A program made the position numbers and the translations under genes. 64,000 bases of DNA, from contig AP024629.1 of NCBI GenBank assembly GCA_019670725.1, positions 3,782,001-3,846,000 of the forward strand, written 5' to 3'. The first letter of the stretch is position 1; every line of letters begins with the position of its first letter. The notes beneath the pieces were generated by a model that was not told the origin of the DNA, did no database searches, and saw nothing but the letters and a program-made list of their open reading frames with translations. Of this stretch, positions 34,245 through 41,746 are shown one piece after another. The DNA is from Alphaproteobacteria bacterium SO-S41. Lineage in GTDB: Bacteria > Pseudomonadota > Alphaproteobacteria > Micropepsales > Micropepsaceae.

Positions 34245-34340
34245 GAATCACACGCGTCCGGACTCATCCCCCTCCCGGCCGTGCCACGTTGGGACAATTG
34301 GCGTTAATGACGGGTTAAAAGTTAACGCCCGCGATTAACC
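34245..34340 (-). promoter_or_regulatory. CtrA-type box and GANTC sites upstream of the PodJ-like gene
   Basis: On the minus strand TTAACCCGTCATTAAC (34303-34318) fits the full CtrA consensus TTAA-N7-TTAAC. Two GANTC sites for CcrM methylation, GAATC (34245-34249) and GACTC (34261-34265), lie between it and the start codon at 34171. A GGCGTTAA-N14-TTAACGCC inverted repeat (34300-34329) overlaps the box. The region is upstream only of the PodJ-like gene. Confidence 0.7.
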
Positions 34341-34360
34341 AAGATGAAGAGGGGTGAAGA

Positions 34361-34714
34361 TCAGGCGACGCCGGCGCGCACGAGATGCGGGCGGAGCCGG
34401 CCGGCGGCCCAGAGGCCGGCCATGCGGAAATCGCTTACCAGCGACCACAGCGGATAGGTGAAGGTCGCGGGGCGATTATGCTCGATGAAGAAATGGCTGA
34501 CCCAGGCGAAGCCGTACCCGCCGACCGCCGTGCCGATATAAAACCAGGGCGAGACAATGAGGCCGAGCGCCAGCGAGATGAAGACAAGGCCGGTGCCGGC
34601 ATAGTGCATGGCGCGGGTTTCGGGCTTGTGGTGTTCCTGCAGATAGAACGGCCAGAACGCCGCATAGGAGCGGATCGGGTGGCTGGCCCGGTTGGCGGTG
34701 GCGGCGTCGGACAT
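34361..34714 (-). CDS. Mpo1-like / DUF962 family membrane protein
   Basis: A 117-residue protein. The segment YAAFWPFYLQEHHKPETRAMHYAGT followed by a membrane pair and SHFFIEHNRPATF is characteristic of DUF962/Mpo1-like proteins; the yeast Mpo1 is a dioxygenase of 2-hydroxy fatty acid alpha-oxidation that uses iron bound by conserved histidines. The histidines of HHKPETRAMHY and SHFFIEHN are all present here. Two membrane segments (about residues 42-75) are seen. Divergent from the gene at 34815. The enzymatic role in bacteria is not established, so I name only the family. Confidence 0.85.
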   Translation of the reverse strand: MSDAATANRASHPIRSYAAFWPFYLQEHHKPETRAMHYAGTGLVFISLALGLIVSPWFYIGTAVGGYGFAWVSHFFIEHNRPATFTYPLWSLVSDFRMAGLWAAGRLRPHLVRAGVA

Positions 34715-34814
34715 GGCGCGTTCCTTCTCGCGGCTCGCCGGTGAATGTGACGCGTGGCCGCAGAGGCTTCAAGGGCGGCTTCTCATGAGGCCCGCGCTCT
34801 GGTGTGGTCGCCCC

Positions 34815-35720
34815 ATGACAATTCCCGACGAACCCCAAGAGCCACGTGCCGAACAACCGGCCCCCGAAGCGGAGGCGGCCGCTCCGCCGCCCGGCGGTGC
34901 GGAGCCCGATAGCGAAGCGCCCGATCCCGCCGAGCCGCCGGCGGCGAAGACCGGCCTGTGGTCGCGGATGCAGAAGACCGCGCAGAAGATCGCGAGCGCG
35001 ACGAAGGACGCCGCGAGCAAGGTCGGCCATGTCACCTCCGAGATTGCGCGCGAAACCGTCAATGTCGCGCGCGACGGGGCGCACGAAACCTCGGAAATGG
35101 CGAAGCACACGGTTTCGCATTTTGACGAAGTGCGCCAGCAGACCGGCGCCGCCTTCGCCAAGGTCGGCAAGTCGGTTTCCGACACGACGATCGGCATCGC
35201 CCAGAGCGCCTCGAAGACCATCGCGGTCGCCTCGACCGAGGCGGTAAAGGCGCTGGTCAACAACATGAACGAGGCGCTGCCCTATATCGAACGCGCCGGC
35301 TACAAGGTGTCGGAGATCGAGCTCGGCATCTCCATCCCGCCCAAGGTCGTGCTGCACCTGACGCTCGGTCCGGAACTCAGCGACGAGGTGCGTGAGGCGC
35401 TGCTGAAGGACTGCGAAGGCAAGTGGTTCACGCGCCAGCTCATCGAGCGGCTGCACAATGTGCGGCAGATCCAGCGCGCGACGCAGTTCGTCGGCATGGC
35501 GTTCGACGAGATTGAGGTCGAGCTCGCGATGATCCCGCAGGTCCTGCTGCACTATCGCAAAAAGTACATCAACCGGCCGCTGGAGGCGGAGACGCCGTTG
35601 GCGGACGCCGCCGCGGCGCGCGAGGAGATCGCGCAGGCGGCCTCTGGAGAGCCGGTGCCCGAGGTGGCGGTCGATAAGGTGGAAGAAATCGAGGTGGAAC
35701 AACAAAAAGAGGTGGATTAA
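34815..35720 (+). CDS. Helical protein of unknown function
   Basis: A 301-residue protein. The first 45 residues are Pro/Ala/Glu-rich and probably disordered. About residues 46-150 form an amphipathic helical stretch with repeating 11-mer-like units (IASATKDAASKVGHVTSEIARETVNVARD...), reminiscent of apolipoprotein or LEA-type helices. The C-terminal half (about 160-260) is a folded domain: YIERAGYKVSEIELGISIPP, LHLTLGPELSDEVREALLKD, EVELAMIPQVLLHYRKKY. I do not recognise the family. The ATG at 34815 is the likely start; ATG at 34785 is also in frame. It has no signal peptide, and ends 18 bp before the regulatory region of the MerR gene. Confidence 0.65.
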   Translation: MTIPDEPQEPRAEQPAPEAEAAAPPPGGAEPDSEAPDPAEPPAAKTGLWSRMQKTAQKIASATKDAASKVGHVTSEIARETVNVARDGAHETSEMAKHTVSHFDEVRQQTGAAFAKVGKSVSDTTIGIAQSASKTIAVASTEAVKALVNNMNEALPYIERAGYKVSEIELGISIPPKVVLHLTLGPELSDEVREALLKDCEGKWFTRQLIERLHNVRQIQRATQFVGMAFDEIEVELAMIPQVLLHYRKKYINRPLEAETPLADAAAAREEIAQAASGEPVPEVAVDKVEEIEVEQQKEVD

Positions 35721-35738
35721 CCGCCCTACGAAATTACA

Positions 35739-35809
35739 TTACGCTTACGTCAACTTTCGCGTAAATAACGCAAACTTGACGTTGCCGCTTACGTCACGGG
35801 TGTTATACT
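35739..35809 (+). promoter_or_regulatory. LiuR-like operators and promoter of the MerR-type gene
   Basis: ACGCTTACGTCAAC (35741-35754) is identical to a site in the fadIJ/tetR intergenic region. A second cluster, TTGACGTTGCCGCTTACGTCA (35776-35796), contains ACGT-type half sites spaced by 2. A likely -10, TATACT, is at 35804-35809, with TTGCCG (35782-35787) a possible -35 at 16-bp spacing. The arrangement suggests autoregulation by the MerR protein. Confidence 0.6.
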
Positions 35810-35869
35810 TCCGTCGCGCGAGGTCGCAGAGTCTTGCGCACGAATGGTGGCGTAGGGAGCCGGAGCGGT

Positions 35870-36313
35870 ATGAAGACGAATTTTTCCATCAGCGAGTTGG
35901 CGCGCGAATACGTCATCACCCCGCGGGCGATCCGCTTCTATGAATCGGAAGGCATGATCGCGCCGGCCCGTCAGGGTCAGACGCGGATTTTTTCGATTCG
36001 CGATCGCGCCCGCCTCGGCCTCATCGTGCAGGGCAAGCGCGTCGGCTTCTCGCTCGCCGAGATCCGCGAGATGCTCGACCTCTATGACATCGGCGATGGC
36101 CAGATCACGCAACTGAAGGTCAGCCGCAAGAAGTTCTCCGACCGCATCGTGGCGCTGGAACAGCAGCGTATCGACATCGACGCCTCGGTCGCGGGTCTCC
36201 GCCAGTCGATCGCGTGGATGGACGAGCGCATCAAGGCGGGCGAGGAAGCCGAAGCCCGCGACAAGTCGATGAACCTGGTCGGCTATGGCGTGATGCCCCG
36301 CACGGGCACCTGA
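35870..36313 (+). CDS. MerR family regulator, LiuR-like
   Basis: A 147-residue MerR-type regulator. The start at 35870 (GGGAGCCGGAGC before it) gives the family N-terminus FSISELAREYVITPRAIRFYESEGM, a winged helix. Residues 40-75 contain the QGQTRIFSIRDRARLGLI segment and FSLAEIREMLDLYD, which are typical of LiuR, the MerR regulator of branched-chain amino-acid and fatty-acid catabolism genes. A C-terminal dimerisation helix (about 90-120) follows. No cysteine cluster is seen, so it is not a metal or redox sensor. Acyl-CoA dehydrogenase follows after a terminator. The effector is probably an acyl-CoA intermediate, by analogy. Confidence 0.88.
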   Translation: MKTNFSISELAREYVITPRAIRFYESEGMIAPARQGQTRIFSIRDRARLGLIVQGKRVGFSLAEIREMLDLYDIGDGQITQLKVSRKKFSDRIVALEQQRIDIDASVAGLRQSIAWMDERIKAGEEAEARDKSMNLVGYGVMPRTGT

Positions 36314-36337
36314 GCCTCCAACCCAGCGAATTCCATC

Positions 36338-36369
36338 GGGCCGCGCGCAAGCGTGGCCCAATTTCGTTT
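36338..36369 (+). terminator. Terminator after the MerR-type gene
   Basis: A GGGCCGCGC/GCGTGGCCC stem (36338-36346 with 36351-36359, one G-U) with a GCAA loop, followed by AATTTCGTTT. It sits 24 bp after the MerR stop, so the acyl-CoA dehydrogenase gene probably uses its own promoter in 36370-36434 or reads through a partial terminator. Confidence 0.65.
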
Positions 36370-36434
36370 CTGGACCTATGCTGACATCGTGATGACTCGC
36401 GGACCTCGAACGGCCGCGCCCAAGGGGAAACGCT

Positions 36435-38219
36435 ATGCCGAGCTACAAGGCGCCGCTGCGCGACTATCGCTTCATCCTGAATGAAGTGCTGAACGTCCAG
36501 AACTACGCGAATCTCGCGGGCTTCGCCGATGCGACGCCGGATACGATCGACGCGATCCTGGACGGCGCCGCGCAGCTGGCCGAAGAGGTGCTGCAGCCCC
36601 TCAACCTCTCGGGCGACCAGGAAGGCTGCACGCGTCACCCCGACGGCAGCGTCACGACACCCAAGGGCTTCAAGGACGCCTACAAGCTGTTCACCGATGG
36701 CGGTTGGGGCGCCCTCACCTCAGATCCCGACTTCGGCGGCCAGGGCATGCCGGCCGTTCTGGGTTCATGTTTCAGCGAGATCGTCTCGGCCGCCAACATG
36801 GCGTTCGTGATGTATCCGGGACTGAGCCATGGCGCCTATTCGGCGATCCACGTTCACGGCACCGACGAGCAGCGCCAGACGTATCTCCCCAAGATCGTCG
36901 AGGGCGTGTGGACCGGCACGATGAATCTGACGGAGCCGAACTGCGGCACCGATCTTGGCCTCATGCGCACGCGCGCCGAGCCGCAGGCGGACGGCAGCTA
37001 CAAGATCTCGGGCACCAAGATCTTCATCTCCGCCGGCGAACACGACATGTCGGAGAACATCATCCACCTGGTGCTGGCCAAGATTTCCGGACCCGACACG
37101 CCCGCGGGGATCAAGGGCGTCTCGCTGTTCATAGTGCCGAAATTCATGGTGGAGAAGGACGGCAGCCTTGGCGCGCGCAACGGCGTCTCGTGCGGTTCGA
37201 TCGAGCACAAGATGGGGATTCACGGCAACGCGACCTGTGTCCTCAACTATGACGGCGCGACGGGCTTTCTGATCGGCGAAGCGCACAAGGGCATGCGCGC
37301 CATGTTCACGATGATGAACGAAGCGCGGCTCGGCGTCGCGATCCAGGGCCTCAGCCAGAGCGAGGTCGCCTACCAGAACGCGGTCAATTACGCGAAGGAT
37401 CGCCTGCAAGGCCGTTCGCTGACCGGGCCGAAATTCCCCGAGAAGCCCGCCGATCCCATCATCGTGCATCCCGACATCCGCCGCGTGCTGATGAACATCA
37501 AGGCGTTCAACGAGGGCGCCCGCGCGCTGATGCTGTGGACCTCGCTGCACGGCGATCTCGCGCACAAGTCGGACGACGCCAAGGCGCGCGAGCTGGGCGA
37601 GGACGTCATGGGCATCCTCACCCCCGTGTTGAAGGGCTATCTGACCGACAAGGGCTATGCCAACGCGACCGATGCGCAGCAGGTCTATGGCGGCCACGGC
37701 TATATCGCCGAATGGGGCGCGGAGCAGTTCGTGCGGGATGCCCGCATCGCCATGATCTATGAGGGCGCCAACGGCATCCAGGCGCTGGACCTCGTCGGCC
37801 GCAAGCTCGCCTCCAATGGCGGGCGCGCGATCTTCGCCTGGTTCAAGATCGTCGACGACGCGATCGCGGCGGGCGGCGACGAGACCGTGAAGCCCTTTAT
37901 CGACGGGCTGACCACGGTGCGCAAGCAGCTGGAAGAGGCGACGACCTGGCTGATGAATAACGGCCTGTCGAACCCCGACAATGCCGGCGCGGGGTCGATG
38001 GACTATCTTTATCTCTTCGGTCTCTGCGGCCTCGCCTTCTCGTGGACCGAAATGGCGAAGGTCGCGGCAGCCAAAGCGGGCGCTGACGCGTTCTATGCCA
38101 ACAAGCTGACCACCGGCCGCTATTTCATCGAACGCATGCTGCCCGACGCGGCCGCCCACCTCGCGAAGCTCAAGACCGGCGCCGCCCCGCTGATGGCGCT
38201 GGACATGGAGGCGTTCTGA
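36435..38219 (+). CDS. Acyl-CoA dehydrogenase, DmdC-like
   Basis: A 594-residue FAD-dependent acyl-CoA dehydrogenase with the extended C-terminal domain of the DmdC group. The FAD-binding and active-site segments are MNLTEPNCGTDLGLMRTRAEP, KISGTKIFISAGEHDMSENI, HGNATCVLNYD and the catalytic-base region MIYEGANGIQALDL near residue 440. It oxidises an acyl-CoA to the trans-2-enoyl-CoA. DmdC itself acts on 3-methylmercaptopropionyl-CoA, but most relatives act on fatty acyl-CoA of unknown length, so the substrate is not assigned. The start is supported by AAGGGG. It follows the LiuR-like gene and precedes DoxX and acyl-CoA synthetase genes. Confidence 0.92.
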   Translation: MPSYKAPLRDYRFILNEVLNVQNYANLAGFADATPDTIDAILDGAAQLAEEVLQPLNLSGDQEGCTRHPDGSVTTPKGFKDAYKLFTDGGWGALTSDPDFGGQGMPAVLGSCFSEIVSAANMAFVMYPGLSHGAYSAIHVHGTDEQRQTYLPKIVEGVWTGTMNLTEPNCGTDLGLMRTRAEPQADGSYKISGTKIFISAGEHDMSENIIHLVLAKISGPDTPAGIKGVSLFIVPKFMVEKDGSLGARNGVSCGSIEHKMGIHGNATCVLNYDGATGFLIGEAHKGMRAMFTMMNEARLGVAIQGLSQSEVAYQNAVNYAKDRLQGRSLTGPKFPEKPADPIIVHPDIRRVLMNIKAFNEGARALMLWTSLHGDLAHKSDDAKARELGEDVMGILTPVLKGYLTDKGYANATDAQQVYGGHGYIAEWGAEQFVRDARIAMIYEGANGIQALDLVGRKLASNGGRAIFAWFKIVDDAIAAGGDETVKPFIDGLTTVRKQLEEATTWLMNNGLSNPDNAGAGSMDYLYLFGLCGLAFSWTEMAKVAAAKAGADAFYANKLTTGRYFIERMLPDAAAHLAKLKTGAAPLMALDMEAF

Positions 38220-38272
38220 CCCATCGCGACACCGCCACGGCCCAGCCCGCAAACAGCCGCCACCGCGCGGTC

Positions 38273-38674
38273 ATGCGCTGGATCATGGCGGCGTTTTATG
38301 CATTCGCGGGGGTCGTCCATCTCGCCTACCCCGCCGTGTTCATGCCGGTCATGCCGGCCTGGGTGCCCTATCCCCATGAGGTGATCCTGCTGACGGGCAT
38401 CGCCGAGCTGTTCGGCGCGGCGGGCCTGCTGACCCGGCGTTTCCGCTGGTGGGCGGGCGTGATGCTGGCGGCCTATGCGGTCTGCGTCTTTCCCGCCAAT
38501 CTGCGCCATGCCTGGCTCGATATTGTCGAGGCGCAGCGTTACGGGATGCTCTGGTATCATGTGCCGCGCCTGCCGATGCAGCCGGTGCTCATCTGGTGGG
38601 CGCTCTATTCCGCTGGGGTGATCAACTGGCCCTGGCGGCGTGCGGCGGTGGCGCAGGGGACAAGCGCGCATTAA
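38273..38674 (+). CDS. DoxX-like small membrane protein
   Basis: A 133-residue integral membrane protein with about four membrane helices: MAAFYAFAGVVHLAYP, VILLTGIAELFGAAGLL, WWAGVMLAAYAVCVFPANL and a final VLIWWALYSAGVI. The GIAELFGAAGLLTRRFR-type second helix is characteristic of the DoxX family; members are often linked to quinone or thiosulfate oxidation, but no function follows here. It starts 53 bp after the acyl-CoA dehydrogenase stop and ends 36 bp before the acyl-CoA synthetase start, so it lies inside that likely transcript. Confidence 0.75.
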   Translation: MRWIMAAFYAFAGVVHLAYPAVFMPVMPAWVPYPHEVILLTGIAELFGAAGLLTRRFRWWAGVMLAAYAVCVFPANLRHAWLDIVEAQRYGMLWYHVPRLPMQPVLIWWALYSAGVINWPWRRAAVAQGTSAH

Positions 38675-38710
38675 TCTCCGTCCCAACAGACAAGAAAGTA
38701 CGGGACGGAT

Positions 38711-40258
38711 ATGACGCATTCAGGAAACGCGCCGCGCGCGGTGGAAGTGGCGATGGCGCGTTCGGCGGCCCGGGTCGCCGAAATCGCGGCGCATCCCGAA
38801 AAACTGCTGCCGCTGGGCACCACGCTGGCGCGCATCGCGGCGGCCAAGCCGAACACCGTCGCGGTCTGGTTCGAGGGCGAGCAGCTGACCTGGGACGCGT
38901 TGCACAAGCGCTCCAACCGGATCGCCCGGGGTCTCAGCGCGAAGGGCGTGAAGCAGGGCGATTTCGTCACCATCGCGCTACCGAACGGGCTCGGCTTCAT
39001 CGAGGCCTGTTATGCCGTGTGGAAGATCGGCGCGATCCCGCAGCCGGTGTCCTCGCGCCTGCCGCAGAGCGAAATGCGGGCGATCGCCGATCTCGCGAAC
39101 GGCCCAGTCGCCATCGGCGCGCCGTTCGATATCGGGCGCCCATCGTTCGACATCGCTGCGCTGCTGGCGGCGAGCGACGACGACAGCGACTTGCCCGACA
39201 TCATCGCGCCCTATTGGAAGGCGCCGACTTCGGGCGGTTCGACCGGACGGCCCAAGCTGATCGTCGCCGGATCGCCCTCGGTTTCGACCGGTGCGATGGC
39301 GATCGTCTGGCGCCTTTCAGCCGACGACATCGCCCTGATGCCGGGGCCGCTTTATCACAACGGGCCGTTCATCACGGCCTTCACGGCGCTGGATGAGGGC
39401 GCGACGCTGGTACTGATGCCGCGCTTCGATGCGGAGAAGACGCTGGCACTGATCGACCGCTTCAAGGCGACCTGGATCTACACCGTGCCCACCATGATGG
39501 GCCGCATCTGGCGCCTGCCCGACGAGGTGAAGGCGAAATACGATGTCTCGTCGCTGAAGACGCTGTGGCATCTCGCGGCCCCCTGCCCGCCCTGGCTGAA
39601 GGAAGCATGGATCGGCTGGCTGGGGCCGGACGTGATCTGGGAGCTCTATGGCGGCACCGAAGGCGTCGCGAGCACGGTGCTGGACGGCCATGAATGGCTG
39701 GAGCATCGCGGCTCGGTCGGGCGGGTATTCGGGACCAGCGAGATCGCGGCCTTCGCGCCCGACGGCACGCGCCTGCCGCCCGGCGAGACTGGCGAGGTCT
39801 TCATGCGCCGCGCCGAGGGCACGCCGCCGACCTATCACTATCTGGGCGCGGAGACGCGCGCGATGGAGGGCGGCTGGGAGTCGATCGGCGATATCGGCTG
39901 GCTGGATGCGGAGGGCTATCTCTATCTCGCGGATCGCCGCACCGACATGATCCTGGTGGGCGGCGCGAACGTCTACCCGGCCGAGGTGGAAGCGGCGATC
40001 GATGATCATCCGCTCGTCCAGTCGAGCTGCGTCATCGGCCTACCCGACGAGGATCTCGGCAACAAGGTCCACGCCATCGTACAGGCGAAGCCGGGCCTGA
40101 CCGAGGAGGCGTTGCTCGCCCATCTCGCCGAGCATCTGGTCGTCTACAAGCGGCCCCGCACGATCGAGTTCACCAACGAGGCGTTGCGCGACGATGCCGG
40201 CAAGGTGCGCCGCTCGCAGCTGCGCGAGGAACGCATCGCGGCGCAGAAGAAGGCATAG
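38711..40258 (+). CDS. AMP-binding acyl-CoA synthetase
   Basis: A 515-residue member of the ANL superfamily, which activates a carboxylate with ATP to acyl-AMP and then transfers it to CoA. The phosphate loop is SGGSTGRPK near residue 175, the adenine motif ELYGGTEG near residue 317, and YLYLADRRTDMILVGGANVYP holds the hinge Asp-Arg. The catalytic Lys is in DDAGKVRRSQL near the C-terminus. Shape and size (about 515) suggest the fatty-acid or bile-acid CoA ligase type; chain specificity cannot be read from sequence. With the acyl-CoA dehydrogenase upstream it would form activation and first oxidation steps of one catabolic route. Confidence 0.92.
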   Translation: MTHSGNAPRAVEVAMARSAARVAEIAAHPEKLLPLGTTLARIAAAKPNTVAVWFEGEQLTWDALHKRSNRIARGLSAKGVKQGDFVTIALPNGLGFIEACYAVWKIGAIPQPVSSRLPQSEMRAIADLANGPVAIGAPFDIGRPSFDIAALLAASDDDSDLPDIIAPYWKAPTSGGSTGRPKLIVAGSPSVSTGAMAIVWRLSADDIALMPGPLYHNGPFITAFTALDEGATLVLMPRFDAEKTLALIDRFKATWIYTVPTMMGRIWRLPDEVKAKYDVSSLKTLWHLAAPCPPWLKEAWIGWLGPDVIWELYGGTEGVASTVLDGHEWLEHRGSVGRVFGTSEIAAFAPDGTRLPPGETGEVFMRRAEGTPPTYHYLGAETRAMEGGWESIGDIGWLDAEGYLYLADRRTDMILVGGANVYPAEVEAAIDDHPLVQSSCVIGLPDEDLGNKVHAIVQAKPGLTEEALLAHLAEHLVVYKRPRTIEFTNEALRDDAGKVRRSQLREERIAAQKKA

Positions 40259-40335
40259 GCGACTTCACGCGCTTGTGCTTGTGAAGCGCGGGCGCGCTGG
40301 TGAAGACTTCCCCGGGGTTTGGAGGGGAACATCAC

Positions 40336-41658
40336 ATGCGCGCTTTCGGTCTGGCTCTCATTCTCGCGCTCGCGGCGTTCAGCGGCCTGGCGGCGGCGGA
40401 CGATCTGGGGCGGCGCGGGCTCATGGGGCTTGAGTTGCGCCAGCCCGAAAAGGGTCCGCTGATCATCGTCAAGGTTCTGAACCCCTCGCTGTCGGCGGCG
40501 CAGAAGGACGATCAGGTCATCAGCGTCGACGGCCAGCCCGCGCCTAGCGTGCCGGCGATCGGCGCGATCCTGGCGGGCCGCAAGGGCGGCGATCCCGTCA
40601 CGCTGAAGGTGAAGCGCGGCGCGAGCGAACTCGACATCGCCGGCACGGTGATGCCGGCACCGGAGCCCGCGCTGGACGGCGAGAAGCTGGCGCTGTCGTC
40701 CGTCACGCTCGCCTCGGGCGCGCGCATCCGCACGATGATGCTGCCCGCCAAATCGGACGCGCTGAAGAAGAACGGGCTTACCCCCGCCGTGCTGATGCTG
40801 GGCGGCATCAATTGCTCGACCTCCGAAGTCTTCGCGCTGACCGATCATCCCGACGTGCGGCTGTATCGCCTGCTGACCAAGGCCGGCTTTGCCGTCTTCA
40901 TCATCGACAAGCCGGGCGTCGGCGATTCCGAGGGCGAGCGTTGCCCGGTCGGTGGGTTCGATGTGGAGATCGAGGCCTACAGCAAGGCGGCTGAGGCGCT
41001 CGCGGCGTCTCCTGGCATCGACAAGCAGCGCCTGTTCGCCATCGGCCTTTCGATGGGCGCTGTGCAGGCGCCGTTGATCAGCCGCGCGGTGCCGCTGAAG
41101 GGCATCGTCACCTGGGGCGGCGCGGTCATGCCGTGGTACGACTATCTGCTCGCAACCTTCCGCCGCCGCACCGTGCTGGAAGGCGTGGACGCCGTGGCCG
41201 CGGAACCGACGCTGCGCCATTGGCGCACGGTGCTCGCCGCCGCTTTTGTCGACGGGCTGACGCGGGATGAGATCGCCGCCAAGATGCCGGAGACGCTCGC
41301 CGCCTTCGAGGCCGAGACCGGCCCGCTCGACGCGATCGGCGGGCGGAGCCTCAAATTCCAGAAAGAGTGCGATAAGGCCGGCGTCGTTGCGGCGTGGCAG
41401 GCGTTCCAGGGGCAGCTGCTGTCGCTGCATGGCGAGTTCGACTGGGTGTCGGAGGATTACGACCACCGCCTCGCCTCGGTCATCGTCAACGCCAAGCGGC
41501 CGGGGGCGGCGATATTCGAAGTCGTGCCCGGTCTCGATCATGGCGGCACGCAGTTCAAGACGCTGGCCGACAGTTTCAGCCATCCCGGCGAGGGCAAGAA
41601 GAGCGACGCTTTCAACCTGCGCGCGGCGGACTGGCTGATCCAGCAGGCGAAGTCATAA
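40336..41658 (+). CDS. Exported PDZ domain / alpha-beta hydrolase fusion
   Basis: A 440-residue protein. GGAGGGGAACATCAC precedes the ATG at 40336 and it opens with a signal peptide (MRAFGLALILALAAFSGLAAA). Residues about 30-105 form a PDZ-like domain: RRGLMGLELRQPEKGPLIIVKVL, QKDDQVISVDGQP, VTLKVKRG. The rest is a hydrolase: MLGGINCSTSEVFA, VFIIDKPGVGDSEG and the nucleophile elbow GLSMGA near residue 245; HGEFDWVSE and LDHGGTQF give acid and His candidates. The PDZ may bring a partner or protein C-terminus to the hydrolase. The substrate is unknown. It is likely periplasmic. Confidence 0.82.
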   Translation: MRAFGLALILALAAFSGLAAADDLGRRGLMGLELRQPEKGPLIIVKVLNPSLSAAQKDDQVISVDGQPAPSVPAIGAILAGRKGGDPVTLKVKRGASELDIAGTVMPAPEPALDGEKLALSSVTLASGARIRTMMLPAKSDALKKNGLTPAVLMLGGINCSTSEVFALTDHPDVRLYRLLTKAGFAVFIIDKPGVGDSEGERCPVGGFDVEIEAYSKAAEALAASPGIDKQRLFAIGLSMGAVQAPLISRAVPLKGIVTWGGAVMPWYDYLLATFRRRTVLEGVDAVAAEPTLRHWRTVLAAAFVDGLTRDEIAAKMPETLAAFEAETGPLDAIGGRSLKFQKECDKAGVVAAWQAFQGQLLSLHGEFDWVSEDYDHRLASVIVNAKRPGAAIFEVVPGLDHGGTQFKTLADSFSHPGEGKKSDAFNLRAADWLIQQAKS

Positions 41659-41746
41659 GCAGACGGCATCAAAGACGTCCTGCAAGGGGACTTGCACCAC
41701 GTCTGCGCGGCGCTCTAGTCACGGGCGCAGCAAGGCAGGGACATCC

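Noticed and set aside
40262-40306. A strong terminator or attenuator from CTTCAC...GTGAAG stems before the PDZ-hydrolase gene
   Set aside because: The stems are only 6 bp, with long loops and no T-tract, so I do not claim a function.
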